From: Abditibacteriaceae bacterium
GTDB lineage: Bacteria > Armatimonadota > Abditibacteriia > Abditibacteriales > Abditibacteriaceae
Assembly (NCBI GenBank): GCA_019239895.1
Contig: JAFAZH010000052.1
Location: forward strand, 62,001-126,000
Length of the DNA stretch: 64,000 nucleotides
Direction of reading: 5' to 3'
The stretch's first letter is position 1, and each line of letters opens with the position of its first letter. Below, piece after piece: positions 16,908 to 26,373 of the stretch. Under the pieces are notes generated by a model that did not search any database, had not been told where the DNA came from, and saw only the letters and a program-made list of their open reading frames with translations. The translations under genes were made by a program, and so were the position numbers.

Positions 16908-17346
16908 AGACGGCTATCTTAAACCAGAAGTCTTCGATGGTTTGTACAATTTTGGTAAATTGACTAAAGTCAACGGGCTTGGGAATATAGCAGTTGGCGT
17001 GCAGGTCATAAGCCCGAATGACATCTTCATCGGCTCTGGACGTGGTTAAGACGAGGACAGGAATACGCTTTAACCCTTCTTCGGCTTTTATTTCACTCAG
17101 CACCTCGCGGCCATGTTTGAGAGGCAAATTCCAGTCGAGTAGAATGAGGTCGGGGCGCGGGGCACTGGCATATTTACCGTCTCGATGCAAAAAAGCGATA
17201 GCATCCGCGCCTGTGGGCGCGACATGCAGATGGCTTGGCAAAGTCGCCTGCTCAAAGGCTTCCTGAGTCAGCAGCACATCGGAAGGGCTATCTTCCACGA
17301 GTAGAACTTCAACGGGTCGGCTCAATTCGGCGAGATGCACGCTCAT
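16891..17346 (-). CDS. Single-domain response regulator (Rcp1/CheY-like)
   Basis: 151 residues, a lone receiver domain. The acidic pair is E18/D19, the phosphoacceptor Asp71 (LILLDWNLP), the Thr101/Thr102 switch (VLVLTTSRAD), and Lys123 in the YIPKPVDF segment. The extra loop FLHRDGKYASAPRPD is typical of Rcp1-like regulators that pair with phytochrome- or PAS-type kinases. The start codon overlaps the kinase stop (ATGA), so this is a matched two-component pair. With no output domain, it probably acts by protein contact or passes phosphate on. Confidence 0.92.
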   Translation of the reverse strand: MSVHLAELSRPVEVLLVEDSPSDVLLTQEAFEQATLPSHLHVAPTGADAIAFLHRDGKYASAPRPDLILLDWNLPLKHGREVLSEIKAEEGLKRIPVLVLTTSRADEDVIRAYDLHANCYIPKPVDFSQFTKIVQTIEDFWFKIAVFAEED

Positions 17347-18890
17347 GGTCTCCTATCGGCAATCGTAAAATAAAAGGCGGAGCCTTTTCCGGGTTCCGAC
17401 TCGACCCTAATTTGCCCGCCATGCCGCTCAACGATTTTCTTGCAGATTGCTAATCCGATGCCAGTGCCAGGATATTCTGTCCGGGTATGGAGTCGTTGAA
17501 AAATAATAAAGATACGCTCGAAGTATTGAGGGTCTATGCCCACACCATTATCCCGCACGCTAAATTGCCAGGCATCTGGTTGACGTTCCACACCAATATG
17601 AATCTCCGGTGGTTGGTCACCCCTGAATTTAAGAGCGTTGGAAACCAGGTTTTGGAACAAACGCGTAAGTTGGCCACTATCGCCGTAAATTTGCGGCAAC
17701 TCATCATGTGTTATCTTCGCTCCACTCTCGGTTATGGCAACTCGCAAGTTAGCCAGCGCCGTGTTTACTATCATGCTGCTATCCAATACCTCAAAAGGTT
17801 TGTTATTGGTGCCGACGCGAGAAAAGTCTAAAAGGTCATTGATGAGGCTCTGCATTCGCTCCGCGCCACCCACCGCATGAGTGATAAATTCATCGGCCCG
17901 CTCATCGAGTTTTCCAGTGTAACGCCGCTGAAGCAGTTGCACGCTTCCTGCCACTGCACGCAGCGGCTCTTGCAGGTCATGCGAGGCGACATAAGCGAAC
18001 TGCTCCAAGTCGGCGTTAGAGCGGACCAATTCCGCCGCCGTGCGGTTCAGTTCAGTTTCGGCGACTTTGCGGCGTGTGATGTCGCGCCAGGCGATGGCAA
18101 GCCCATCATCTAATTTGACGGCTTGTAGGTCAATCGCCCGTGCCAGCCGCCGTTCGCCACTCTGTCCATTTTGGCCGAGGTCATTGTTATAAAAGGTAGT
18201 TTCTTTGGCTAAAGGTTCACCCGTTTCGACAATTTGCACGTAGTCTTCAAACAACCCTACTTCTGTGACATAAGGAAATTTTTCTAACAAACTCTGTCCA
18301 AGATATTCTCCCCTATTTTTACCGGTCATACGGCAGCCCGCTTCATTGATATATTCAAAGCGGAAATCTGTTATTTTGCCGCTTACATCGCGCACAGCGG
18401 TAAAGATCGCAAAGCCATCTAACAAGGTTTCTATCGAAGTGCGGAACCGCTCTTCACTTTCTCGCAGTGCCGCTTCAGCCCGCTTGCGCTCTTCAATCTC
18501 GCGCTCTAAAACCTGGGGACTGCGCATAGCTAAGGCACGCGGCACAATCGGCACCAGGGCCACCACTGTGCCCCAACTGGCGGCAGCCGTGACCAGCTTC
18601 ACCATGCCAGCAAATCTATAAATGGGATTATAGAACATCACAATATCCATCAGGTGCGTGGTGCCGCAGGCCACGATGAAAATCCCAAAGAGCCAGAATA
18701 ACTGGGCAAAGGGCAGCTCATGCCGCCGCCGATAGGCAAAGCGCACCAGCACCACCGGAATGGCCAGATATGCTGTCCAGATAAAGAAGTCGGAGATATT
18801 GTGCAGCATAATCAAACCGCGTGTCCAGTGCCCGCAAATGGCGCGGGGGACGAAATCGGAGCCGTCAAAAAGCTTGGCGAAAAATTCCAT
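17343..18890 (-). CDS. Histidine kinase with ethylene-receptor-like copper-binding membrane sensor, PAS, HisKA, HATPase
   Basis: 515 residues. Residues about 25-125 form three membrane helices matching the plant ETR1 and cyanobacterial ethylene-binding domain: SDFFIWTAYLAIP, then FGIFIVACGTTHL. By alignment with ETR1 the key residues are all present: Asp34, Tyr41, Pro45, Ile72, and the copper ligands Cys75 and His79. A helical linker (REIEERKRAEAALRESEERF) leads to a PAS domain (about 147-270). HisKA has SHDLQEPLRAV with phosphoacceptor His304. The ATPase domain has LVSNALKF, DNGVGID and GTGIGLAICKKIVERHGG. Ethylene sensing is inferred from residue conservation; the ligand has not been shown here. 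Confidence 0.88.
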   Translation of the reverse strand: MEFFAKLFDGSDFVPRAICGHWTRGLIMLHNISDFFIWTAYLAIPVVLVRFAYRRRHELPFAQLFWLFGIFIVACGTTHLMDIVMFYNPIYRFAGMVKLVTAAASWGTVVALVPIVPRALAMRSPQVLEREIEERKRAEAALRESEERFRTSIETLLDGFAIFTAVRDVSGKITDFRFEYINEAGCRMTGKNRGEYLGQSLLEKFPYVTEVGLFEDYVQIVETGEPLAKETTFYNNDLGQNGQSGERRLARAIDLQAVKLDDGLAIAWRDITRRKVAETELNRTAAELVRSNADLEQFAYVASHDLQEPLRAVAGSVQLLQRRYTGKLDERADEFITHAVGGAERMQSLINDLLDFSRVGTNNKPFEVLDSSMIVNTALANLRVAITESGAKITHDELPQIYGDSGQLTRLFQNLVSNALKFRGDQPPEIHIGVERQPDAWQFSVRDNGVGIDPQYFERIFIIFQRLHTRTEYPGTGIGLAICKKIVERHGGQIRVESEPGKGSAFYFTIADRRP

Positions 18891-19093
18891 AAGCGTGCCC
18901 TTAATTGTGCGCTGAGTGAATGCCTTTCATGCTGTTGATGCCATCAAGATATCATCAAAATGTTAGGGTAAGTATAAACTGAATTGAATGCCTGGTTGTG
19001 TCAGTCACTCGACAGTTGGTAGACAGAAGCAGATAAGTATGTCTGACATCAGTTAGAATGAAGAAGACTATCCATTTAGCAAGGAGAGCAATC

Positions 19094-19864
19094 ATGCGGT
19101 TACAAGATAAAGTGGCTTTAGTGACGGGTGCCAGTAGCGGCATAGGCAAAGGCATTGCCGAGCGTTTTGCCGCCGAGGGCGCTCACGTCGCAGTGAACTA
19201 TCGTCCCGGTGGGGCGAAAGACATGGAAGCAGCCCAGGCCGAAGCCGCCAGTTTTGGCCCAACGGCTATAGCAGTATCGGCGGACATCAGTAAGCGCGAG
19301 GATGTCGAGCGTATGGTGCAGGAAATTGTCGCTAAATTTGGTCGCCTTGATATTGCCATCAATAACGCTGGTATCGAGATTAAAAAGCCTTTTCTGGAAG
19401 TCACCGATGATGAATGGAACAAGGTCATTGCCGTCAATCTTTTTGGCGCTTATCTGGTGAGCCAGGTGGCGGCGCGACAGATGGTCAAGCAAGGTGGCCC
19501 CGGCAAACTGATTAATATTTCCTCGGTGCATGAAGATATTCCTTTTCCCGAATACACGGCCTACTGCGCTTCTAAAGGCGGCGTGCGTATGATGATGCGC
19601 AACCTGGCAATGGAACTTGCGCCTTATAAAATCAACGTCAACAACATCGCCCCTGGCGCGATTGCCACCCCAATTAACCAGGCAGTCCTGGATGATCCCG
19701 TTGCCAGCAAGAATGCCATCAGCGAAATTCCCTGGGGCCGCTTCGGTAAGCCAGAAGAAGTGGCGTCCGTGGCGGTGTTTCTGGCCAGTGATGAATCCGA
19801 ATACGTCACCGGTAGCACCTACTACGTGGATGGCGGCTTAACCCAACAAGTCACACTCTATTAA
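19094..19864 (+). CDS. SDR family oxidoreductase, glucose 1-dehydrogenase-like
   Basis: 256 residues from ATG at 19094, with AAGGAG 8 bases upstream; a longer in-frame reading from 19058 lacks such a site. It is a classical short-chain dehydrogenase: TGASSGIGKG cofactor loop, NNAGIE, catalytic Ser in NISSVHEDIPFP and YCASK (Tyr/Lys). The NISSVHE and YCASKGG blocks and the YVTGSTYYVDGGLT end are typical of bacterial glucose 1-dehydrogenases. A glucosidase gene follows about 200 bases later, which fits a sugar-handling role. The exact substrate is not proven. Confidence 0.88.
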   Translation: MRLQDKVALVTGASSGIGKGIAERFAAEGAHVAVNYRPGGAKDMEAAQAEAASFGPTAIAVSADISKREDVERMVQEIVAKFGRLDIAINNAGIEIKKPFLEVTDDEWNKVIAVNLFGAYLVSQVAARQMVKQGGPGKLINISSVHEDIPFPEYTAYCASKGGVRMMMRNLAMELAPYKINVNNIAPGAIATPINQAVLDDPVASKNAISEIPWGRFGKPEEVASVAVFLASDESEYVTGSTYYVDGGLTQQVTLY

Positions 19865-19890
19865 TTCTTAACCGATTCTTGATGAATCTT

Positions 19891-20053
19891 TTTAGCCACG
19901 GAACTACACGGAAGAACACGGAAAGAAGAGGATAGAGAATCGAAGATAGCAAGAGCTAAGCAGGGGCTAGTTATCCCTAAGTGCAGTGGCGATCCTCGAT
20001 CTTCCATCTTCTATCCTCTTTTCAGTGTCCTTCTGTGTGGTTCTGTGGCTAAA
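19891..20053. repeat. Intergenic inverted repeat, family D
   Basis: Left end TTTAGCCACGGAACTACACG and right end ...GTGTGGTTCTGTGGCTAAA pair over most of about 60 bases each, enclosing about 45 bases. It occupies the whole gap between the SDR and the glucosidase genes. The inner arms (AAGAAGAGGATAG against CTATCCTCTT) also pair. Confidence 0.75.
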
Positions 20054-20073
20054 TTGAAAAGAAAAGAGAACCC

Positions 20074-22758
20074 ATGACAGCAGAGGAAAAGCGACTGCAA
20101 GAAGTTCGTGAGGGACAGCAACCGTGGCGGATGTGGGGGCCATATTTAAGCGAGCGGGCCTGGGGCACGGTGCGCGAGGATTATAGCGAGTATGGTACGG
20201 CCTGGGATTACCTGCCCCACGACCAGGCTCGCTCCCGTGCCTACCGGTGGAATGAGGATGGATTAGCGGGCATCTGCGATGACGGGCAGATTTTATGCTT
20301 TGCGGTCGCGCTGTGGAATGGAAATGACCCGATTCTCAAAGAGCGGCTGTTCGGACTAACGGGCAGCGAAGGCAATCATGGGGAAGATGTCAAAGAGTAT
20401 TATTATTATCTTGATAACACTCCGTCACACTCCTACATGAAATATCTGTACAAGTATCCGCAGCAAGCCTTTCCCTACAGCCAACTAGTGCAAGAGAATC
20501 ATAACCGTGATCGTAACGCCCCAGAATATGAACTCCTCGACACCGGTGTTTTTAACGAAGACCGCTATTTTGATGTCCTCGTCGAATACGCCAAAGCGGA
20601 GTCGAATGATTTGCTGATCTCTATCTCAATTAGCAATCGTGGCCCGGACAAGGCTGACCTCCATCTGCTGCCCACGCTGTGGTTTCGCAATATCTGGAGT
20701 TGCCATCCCGGAGTTCCCCGGCCCCAACTGAGTATCTTGTCGCCAGGGCCGGTGCCAACGGCTGAAGCGTCGCACGAAACCATCATCCTCGCCAAGCACC
20801 ATTCATTAGGCAATTACTACCTCACCTGCGAACACCTGGATGGTGGGCCGGAAGCACTCTTTACCGAAAACGAAACCAATAACCAACGACTTTTTAATGC
20901 ACCCAATCCGACACCGCACGTTAAAGATGGCATTAACGATTACGTTATCCACGGCAATACAGGTGCGGTGAATCCACAGCAAACGGGCACTAAAGCTGCC
21001 GCACATTACCGTTTGACGGTAGAACCCGGCGCGACTCAAACGGTGCGCCTGCGTTTATCAGCAATCGAGCCGCAGTCGGCTCCGCTGGGCAAGCCTTTTG
21101 ACAATATTTTTGAAGTGCGGCGGCAGGAAGCGGATGCGTTTTATGACACCATTGCCCCAGAGGGAGCCTCAGACGACATTAAAAATGTGCAGCGCCAGGC
21201 TCTGGCCGGAATGCTGTGGAGCAAGCAGTTTTATAACTACAACGTGGAGCGATGGCTCACTGGTGATCCCGGTCAGCCATCCCCACCAGAACAGCGATGG
21301 GAAGGCCGCAATCACGACTGGACGCACCTCAATAACCACGAAGTGCTATCTATGCCCGATAAATGGGAATACCCCTGGTATGCCTCGTGGGACTTAGCCT
21401 TTCACTGCATCTCACTTTCGATAGTGGATTCCGACTTTGCCAAGGAGCAACTCCTTCTTCTCTTGCGTGAATGGTATATGCACCCCAATGGTCAGATACC
21501 AGCCTATGAATGGGCGTTTGGCGATGTGAATCCTCCGGTGCAAGCCTGGGCTGCGCTGCGTGTCTTTCGCATTGAACGGCGCATTCGTGGAGTAGGGGAC
21601 AACAAGTTTTTGGAGCGTGTTTTTCATAAATTGCTGCTGAACTTTACCTGGTGGGTCAATCGCAAAGACGCCGAGGGGCGCAATATCTTTCAGGGTGGCT
21701 TCTTAGGGTTAGATAACATTGGCGTCTTCGACCGCAGCGCCAAACTACCAGCAAATGGCATTTTAGCCCAATCAGATGGCACCAGTTGGATGGCGATGTA
21801 TTGCTTGAATATGCTGGCCATCGCCCTGGAACTGGCCGGGCAAGACGATACCTACGAAGATATTGCCACTAAATTCCTGGAGCACTTCTTCTACATTGCA
21901 CACGCGATGAATGACCGCCCTTCGATGCCGGGGGATGCTGGCATTGATTTATGGGACAGCGAGGATAATTTTTATTATGATGTGTTGCACCTGCCCGATG
22001 GCGAGAACATCTTTCTGCGGGTGCGTTCGTGGGTCGGTCTGATTCCCCTCTTTGCGGTCGAGACTCTCAATGCCAGCTTGCTCGAAAAGCTGCCGGGCTT
22101 TCGAGAACGCTTAGAGTGGTTTATTGCCCACCGGCCCGACCTTTGCAAAGACGTGGCCTCCTTGAAAACGCAGGGCCGTGAAAGCCGTCGCTTATTTTCC
22201 ATTGTGAATCCTGATCGCCTTCATAAACTCCTGACACGGGCTTTAGACGAAAGCGAATTTCTATCACCTTATGGCATTCGCTCGGTCTCGCGCTACCATT
22301 TAGAGAATCCGTATGCTTTAAGCCTGGATGGTGGCCACTTTGAAGTTAGCTATCAACCCGCCGAGTCTAGAACTGGACTGTTTGGCGGTAACTCGAACTG
22401 GCGTGGGCCGATCTGGTTTCCCCTCAATTATTTGCTAATTGAATCTTTACAGAAGTTCGATTATTACTACGGCAGCCAGTTCACCATAGAATGCCCTACC
22501 GGTTCTGGCCAGCAGATGAGCCTGTGGGAAGTCGCTACCGAGCTTTCGCAACGTCTCACGCGTGTCTTTCTACGGAATGACGAGGGGCAACGCGCGGTTT
22601 TTGGCGGCACCGAGAAGTTTCAAACTGACCCCAACTTTCGAGACTATATTCCCTTCCATGAATACTTTCACGGTGATAATGGCGCGGGTTTAGGCGCGAG
22701 TCATCAAACGGGGTGGACAGGTTTAGTGGCCAAATTGATTCAGCAAAGTGGAGAGTAG
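20074..22758 (+). CDS. GH63-type glucosidase (mannosyl-oligosaccharide glucosidase-like)
   Basis: 894 residues, no signal peptide, so cytoplasmic. The N-terminal part (ERAWGTVREDYSEYGTAWDYLPHDQARSRAYRWNEDGLAG) and the all-helical (alpha/alpha)6 C-terminal part match bacterial GH63-like proteins. Examples are WYASWDLAFH with its acidic residue, GQIPAYEWAFGDVNPPVQAWA, and EGRNIFQGGFLGLDNIG. The C-terminal block GNSNWRGPIWFPLNYLLIESL is also characteristic. Such enzymes cleave alpha-glucosides (for example glucosylglycerate or mannosylglycerate types). The substrate is unknown. ATG at 20074 is the only good start, after an A/G-rich leader. Confidence 0.85.
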   Translation: MTAEEKRLQEVREGQQPWRMWGPYLSERAWGTVREDYSEYGTAWDYLPHDQARSRAYRWNEDGLAGICDDGQILCFAVALWNGNDPILKERLFGLTGSEGNHGEDVKEYYYYLDNTPSHSYMKYLYKYPQQAFPYSQLVQENHNRDRNAPEYELLDTGVFNEDRYFDVLVEYAKAESNDLLISISISNRGPDKADLHLLPTLWFRNIWSCHPGVPRPQLSILSPGPVPTAEASHETIILAKHHSLGNYYLTCEHLDGGPEALFTENETNNQRLFNAPNPTPHVKDGINDYVIHGNTGAVNPQQTGTKAAAHYRLTVEPGATQTVRLRLSAIEPQSAPLGKPFDNIFEVRRQEADAFYDTIAPEGASDDIKNVQRQALAGMLWSKQFYNYNVERWLTGDPGQPSPPEQRWEGRNHDWTHLNNHEVLSMPDKWEYPWYASWDLAFHCISLSIVDSDFAKEQLLLLLREWYMHPNGQIPAYEWAFGDVNPPVQAWAALRVFRIERRIRGVGDNKFLERVFHKLLLNFTWWVNRKDAEGRNIFQGGFLGLDNIGVFDRSAKLPANGILAQSDGTSWMAMYCLNMLAIALELAGQDDTYEDIATKFLEHFFYIAHAMNDRPSMPGDAGIDLWDSEDNFYYDVLHLPDGENIFLRVRSWVGLIPLFAVETLNASLLEKLPGFRERLEWFIAHRPDLCKDVASLKTQGRESRRLFSIVNPDRLHKLLTRALDESEFLSPYGIRSVSRYHLENPYALSLDGGHFEVSYQPAESRTGLFGGNSNWRGPIWFPLNYLLIESLQKFDYYYGSQFTIECPTGSGQQMSLWEVATELSQRLTRVFLRNDEGQRAVFGGTEKFQTDPNFRDYIPFHEYFHGDNGAGLGASHQTGWTGLVAKLIQQSGE

Positions 22759-22794
22759 TTTTTCTCAGAAAAATTATAGCGTGGAGGCACGGTC

Positions 22795-23502
22795 ATGCCC
22801 GAAGAACCCGAAGTTGAAACAAAAGAACTACAAGAAACAATTGAAGAACTTCAGGAAGAACGCAAGGAGCGTGCCGCCGAAGCCAAAGCCTCAAGCTGGA
22901 CGCGTTATGTGGCACTGACCACAGCCTTTCTTGCGGTCTTCGCGGCGATTGGAGCATTGCAAGCTGGTGCCCTCGTCAACGAAGCCATGATGTTGCAACT
23001 GAAAGCATCGGACAAGTGGAACGAATATGAGGCTGATCGCCAGAAAGACCACATGTATTCCGTGGCAGCCTATTCTCTGTTAGATCAGGGCGTTAAGCCC
23101 GCTGGCTCACCAGAAAGCCATGCACCATCCCACGCTACAACGGGTGCGGCGCAGCCCGACACCAGTGAACCTACCACCAACAGCAAAACTAAGAAGGAGG
23201 CTGGCTGGGGCGCATTTTCGCCAGGGCAGCGGCTCAAAATGTACATGAGCCAGGTGGATAATGAGCGCGAAAAAGAAGACGAGTTAAAGACAGAAGCGCA
23301 GAAAACCGAGAAGGAATCGGCCACTAACATGGAATTGCACGAGAAGTTTGCGCGTTCAGTGACTTTAATTCAGGTCGCCGTGGCACTTTCTGCTATTGCT
23401 GCCCTGGCCAAGCTCAAGCCGGTATGGATTTTTAGCATCTTGGTCGGTTTAAGCGGCATCATCATTTTTGCCAGTGCCTATTTAGCTAAACTACATGCTT
23501 AG
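22795..23502 (+). CDS. DUF4337 family membrane protein
   Basis: 235 residues. The N-terminus is a strongly charged coiled coil (ETKELQETIEELQEERKERAAEAK). A membrane helix follows (about 43-62), then an ASDKWNEYEADRQKDHMYSVA segment typical of DUF4337. A polar variable insert (about 95-140) comes before a second coiled coil, and two C-terminal helices (about 190-232). It belongs to an uncharacterised family. It follows the glucosidase by 36 bases, and another membrane-protein gene starts 20 bases after it, so the three may be cotranscribed. Confidence 0.75.
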   Translation: MPEEPEVETKELQETIEELQEERKERAAEAKASSWTRYVALTTAFLAVFAAIGALQAGALVNEAMMLQLKASDKWNEYEADRQKDHMYSVAAYSLLDQGVKPAGSPESHAPSHATTGAAQPDTSEPTTNSKTKKEAGWGAFSPGQRLKMYMSQVDNEREKEDELKTEAQKTEKESATNMELHEKFARSVTLIQVAVALSAIAALAKLKPVWIFSILVGLSGIIIFASAYLAKLHA

Positions 23503-23522
23503 GGTTGTAGGAATTTCTTGCT

Positions 23523-24182
23523 ATGAAACTTCAAGTGCAACGAGATGTAGAACCGGAACCTCGTTGGCCCGCTGTTATTGCTTTGCTGTGCGTTGGGAGT
23601 TTGTATGAGGTGCTTCCCCTCAGACTTTCTATTGCGCCGCGCGGCGTGCTTTTTGGTGTCATCTGCATTCTGTTAGTCCCCACCATCATTACCCATCAGA
23701 CAGGGCACCATGATTGGAATAAATTCTTTGGCTACCTGGTTATCTTCATTGAAACCGTGGCAATGATTGCATCCGTGATACTGTTAGTGGCAGCCTTGCC
23801 TACCCACAAAGAGACACCGATTACGCTGCTGCGGGCCGCCGGGTCACTGTGGCTCACCAATGTCTTAGTGTTTGCGCTGTGGTATTGGCGCTTGGATGCG
23901 GGTGGCCCTCATATCAGGGATCAACGCCCTTTCCATTGTAACGGGGCGTTTCTCTTCCCACAGATGGCTATGTCGGCGGAAGACCGAGCCAGAACCGGCC
24001 AGCAAGATTGGCGACCCGGCTTTATTGATTATCTGTTTTTAGCCTTCAACACCAGCACCGCGCTCTCGCCTACCGACGCCCCGGTTCTCTCCCCCTGGGC
24101 CAAACTTCTCATGATGTTACAGGCGTTGACCTCGTTGACGATCATTGCTGTCTTAGCAGCGCGGGCGATTAACATTCTTTAA
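23523..24182 (+). CDS. Multi-spanning membrane protein of unknown function
   Basis: 219 residues with about five hydrophobic segments. A loop LDAGGPHIRDQRPFHCNGAF lies between helices. A C-terminal block FLAFNTSTALSPTDAPVLSP, just before the last helix, resembles the re-entrant/pore-like segment of some channel-related families. I do not recognise the family with certainty. It ends at the border of a family A repeat (24186-24350). Confidence 0.65.
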   Translation: MKLQVQRDVEPEPRWPAVIALLCVGSLYEVLPLRLSIAPRGVLFGVICILLVPTIITHQTGHHDWNKFFGYLVIFIETVAMIASVILLVAALPTHKETPITLLRAAGSLWLTNVLVFALWYWRLDAGGPHIRDQRPFHCNGAFLFPQMAMSAEDRARTGQQDWRPGFIDYLFLAFNTSTALSPTDAPVLSPWAKLLMMLQALTSLTIIAVLAARAINIL

Positions 24183-24185
24183 CAA

Positions 24186-24350
24186 GCCCTCACCCCCGGC
24201 CCCTCTCCCAATGCTGGTAGAGGAGAGGTCACGCTCCTATGTTTCTCATAGTGACAGCACTCATAGTCTCAAGAGACTAATAGTTCCAAGAGCCAGTAAT
24301 CCTTTGTGCTCCCCTCTCCTAAAGTTGGGAGAGGGGCCGGGGGTGAGGGC
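24186..24350. repeat. REP/MITE-like inverted repeat, family A copy 3
   Basis: Begins GCCCTCACCCCCGGCCCCTC and ends with the exact complement. The arms continue as CTCTCCCAATGCTGGTAGAG and CTCCCCTCTCCTAAAGTTGG. Three bases after the stop of the membrane-protein gene, it separates this gene from the convergent helix-turn-helix gene. Confidence 0.85.
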
Positions 24351-24360
24351 TTGCAAATAA

Positions 24361-24639
24361 CTATTCCTGATGCTCTTTCTCAAACTCTTTGGCCGCGCCT
24401 GCATCGGGATTACCGATTTTCATCACTTCGCTACGCCGCACCCGCTCGGTAGAGCCGAATGGTTCTGGTGTCAGCATTCCGCTGGCGACCCAGTCGCGCA
24501 CCTGGATGGCTGAGCAGCCAAAATGTTTGGCGACCTGTTCCAGTGACATCCATTCGCCGCTGGCAAACTCTGTTGGCGTGCGCGATTCATCCGGCTCAAT
24601 ATCTTCACCTGTCACAATGTTGTCTGTTGGGTTCTCCAT
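24361..24639 (-). CDS. Small helix-turn-helix (excisionase/MerR-like) protein
   Basis: 92 residues from ATG at 24639, preceded by AAGGAG at good spacing. The start lies inside the end of the SIMPL gene (35-base overlap), suggesting translational coupling. The core WMSLEQVAKHFGCSAIQVRDWVASG is a helix-turn-helix of the excisionase/DNA-binding type, followed by an RVRRSEV wing. A 25-residue acidic N-terminus precedes it. It may regulate its own operon, but no operator was found. Confidence 0.7.
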   Translation of the reverse strand: MENPTDNIVTGEDIEPDESRTPTEFASGEWMSLEQVAKHFGCSAIQVRDWVASGMLTPEPFGSTERVRRSEVMKIGNPDAGAAKEFEKEHQE

Positions 24640-25333
24640 TAGCTTGCTCCTTAAAACCTGAAACTTGATATTCCACTTCAACACGCAGCATGATGGTCTT
24701 GGCATGTGAAACTTCCATGCCCAGGTCTTCGCGGGTGATGCCGATACTGCTGCGACTCTTGCTGCGGGTTGCCTGCATCCCCGCTGTCGGCATCATGTAT
24801 TCGGGGCCACGCGGCGATTCTGGATCAGCATAACTGTCTCGAAAGCTATAGACGCCCATTAGTTGCACGCCCAGAGCCTGGCTAATGAGGCTGGCTTTGC
24901 GATTGGCCTGTTCGATACATGACACCAACCACTGCTCCCGCAACTTATCGGTATCCGGGTAATCCCATTGAATGTAGCGTAAGGTTGTATTCTTCTGCGA
25001 TGTAATAGCTCCTAACACGTTAGCCAAATTGTCCAGTTGCGAGCAATGAATTTTTAACTGGTAGGTCGCGTGCGATGACTTAGTCAGGGTTCCGCTGGAT
25101 ACTTCGGCATAGACCCCTTCGAGGAGGATGTCCTTGTCCTCGATACCACACTGCTTTAAGTCACTCACCAGTTGAGTAACTTCCCTCGCCTTGGTCAGAG
25201 CCGCGTTACCCGTAACAAGTGATGAACCTCTAATGGAGGCAAAAAGGTCAGCCCGATCTGCGAAAATCTCCTCGCTGTGCTCAACGCTCACCTGAATCGT
25301 CGCTGGTTTGGCCCGGTCGGTGGGTTCAGCCAT
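24605..25333 (-). CDS. SIMPL domain-containing protein (DUF541)
   Basis: 242 residues. The SIMPL pattern is seen in the N-terminal beta strand (IQVSVEHSEEIFADRADLFASI), then LKQCGIEDKDI, SSHATYQLKIHCSQLDNLANVLGAI, a helix with ANRKASLISQALG, and a final strand (ISHAKTIMLRVEVEYQV). There is no signal peptide, whereas many SIMPL proteins are exported, so this one looks cytoplasmic. Its role is unknown. It starts 5 bases after the moaA stop and overlaps the small helix-turn-helix gene. Confidence 0.75.
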   Translation of the reverse strand: MAEPTDRAKPATIQVSVEHSEEIFADRADLFASIRGSSLVTGNAALTKAREVTQLVSDLKQCGIEDKDILLEGVYAEVSSGTLTKSSHATYQLKIHCSQLDNLANVLGAITSQKNTTLRYIQWDYPDTDKLREQWLVSCIEQANRKASLISQALGVQLMGVYSFRDSYADPESPRGPEYMMPTAGMQATRSKSRSSIGITREDLGMEVSHAKTIMLRVEVEYQVSGFKEQANGEPNRQHCDR

Positions 25334-25338
25334 AAACT

Positions 25339-26322
25339 TTAGCCTCCAATAGCAACCATTTCCTTGGCACTATAAAGGGGAATCACATCGTTCATGTGGT
25401 GTCCGGCCCACTTGAGATTAGCCGCATCGCGGTAAGCTTGCTCGATAGCGACATCGCTGCCGTTGGAACGTAAGATAGACCGCACATCCACTTCGGCATC
25501 TTGATGCAGGCAGGGACGCAGGCCACCTTCGGCAGTCAGGCGCATCCGGTTACAGGTATCACAAAAATGTTCGCTAATCGAAGTGATAAAACCGACTCTG
25601 GCTCCGGTGCGCTGACAGACCCAACCTCGTGCGGGGTCTGCAAGATCGCCGTCCTGCTCTGGCGTTAGATCGAAATGGGTTTTGAGTCGCTCCAACATTT
25701 CACGCGCTGTCATTAATTTGTTCTGCTCATTCAGGCGTGCTACTCCCATTGGCATATATTCAATGAATCTCATTTGTGCGCCCTTGGAGTGCGCGAACGA
25801 CACTAAATCAGCCAGTTCATCATCGTTTACGCCCCGCATCACCACCGCATTCAATTTGAGGGGCGTTAAACCCGCGTCACGAGCCGCGTCTATACCACGC
25901 AGCACAGCATCAAAATAATCGCGCCGCGCCAGGGCAGCAGCCCGTTCCGGCTGTAAAGTATCCAACGAGATATTAACGCGCCGGAGTCCGGCGGCTTTGA
26001 GAGGTTGAGCTAATGAGGCTAGTAATACACCATTGGTTGTCATGGTGATTTCGTTAATGCCATCAATAGCCGCCAACATCGCTACTAAATCGGGTAAATC
26101 GCGCCGGACAGTCGGCTCACCGCCCGTTAAGCGGATTTTGGAAAGCCCCAATTTTGCACCAACTTGCACGACTCGCGCAATCTCTTCATAGGTGAGCAGA
26201 TGCGCTCGTGGCGCGAGTTGAATCCCTGCGGCTGGCATACAATAAACACAGCGAAAGTTGCAGCGTTCAGTCACGCTGATGCGCAGGTAAGAAATAACGC
26301 GATGATGGCGGTCACAAAGCAT
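25339..26322 (-). CDS. moaA: GTP 3',8-cyclase (MoaA)
   Basis: Radical-SAM enzyme of molybdenum-cofactor synthesis, 327 residues. The N-terminal cluster motif is CNFRCVYC (Cys21, Cys25, Cys28). A GGEPTVR block follows. The second, C-terminal cluster uses CDTCNRMRLTAEGGLRPC (near residues 253-270). The protein ends in Gly-Gly, the C-terminal tail needed for activity in known MoaA proteins. It heads a three-gene set with the SIMPL and helix-turn-helix genes. moaC lies separately at 15422-15880. Confidence 0.95.
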   Translation of the reverse strand: MLCDRHHRVISYLRISVTERCNFRCVYCMPAAGIQLAPRAHLLTYEEIARVVQVGAKLGLSKIRLTGGEPTVRRDLPDLVAMLAAIDGINEITMTTNGVLLASLAQPLKAAGLRRVNISLDTLQPERAAALARRDYFDAVLRGIDAARDAGLTPLKLNAVVMRGVNDDELADLVSFAHSKGAQMRFIEYMPMGVARLNEQNKLMTAREMLERLKTHFDLTPEQDGDLADPARGWVCQRTGARVGFITSISEHFCDTCNRMRLTAEGGLRPCLHQDAEVDVRSILRSNGSDVAIEQAYRDAANLKWAGHHMNDVIPLYSAKEMVAIGG

Positions 26323-26373
26323 AAGACGTTCTCAATAAACAGTATAGCGTGCTAGAGGATGAAAAGTTTCTCC

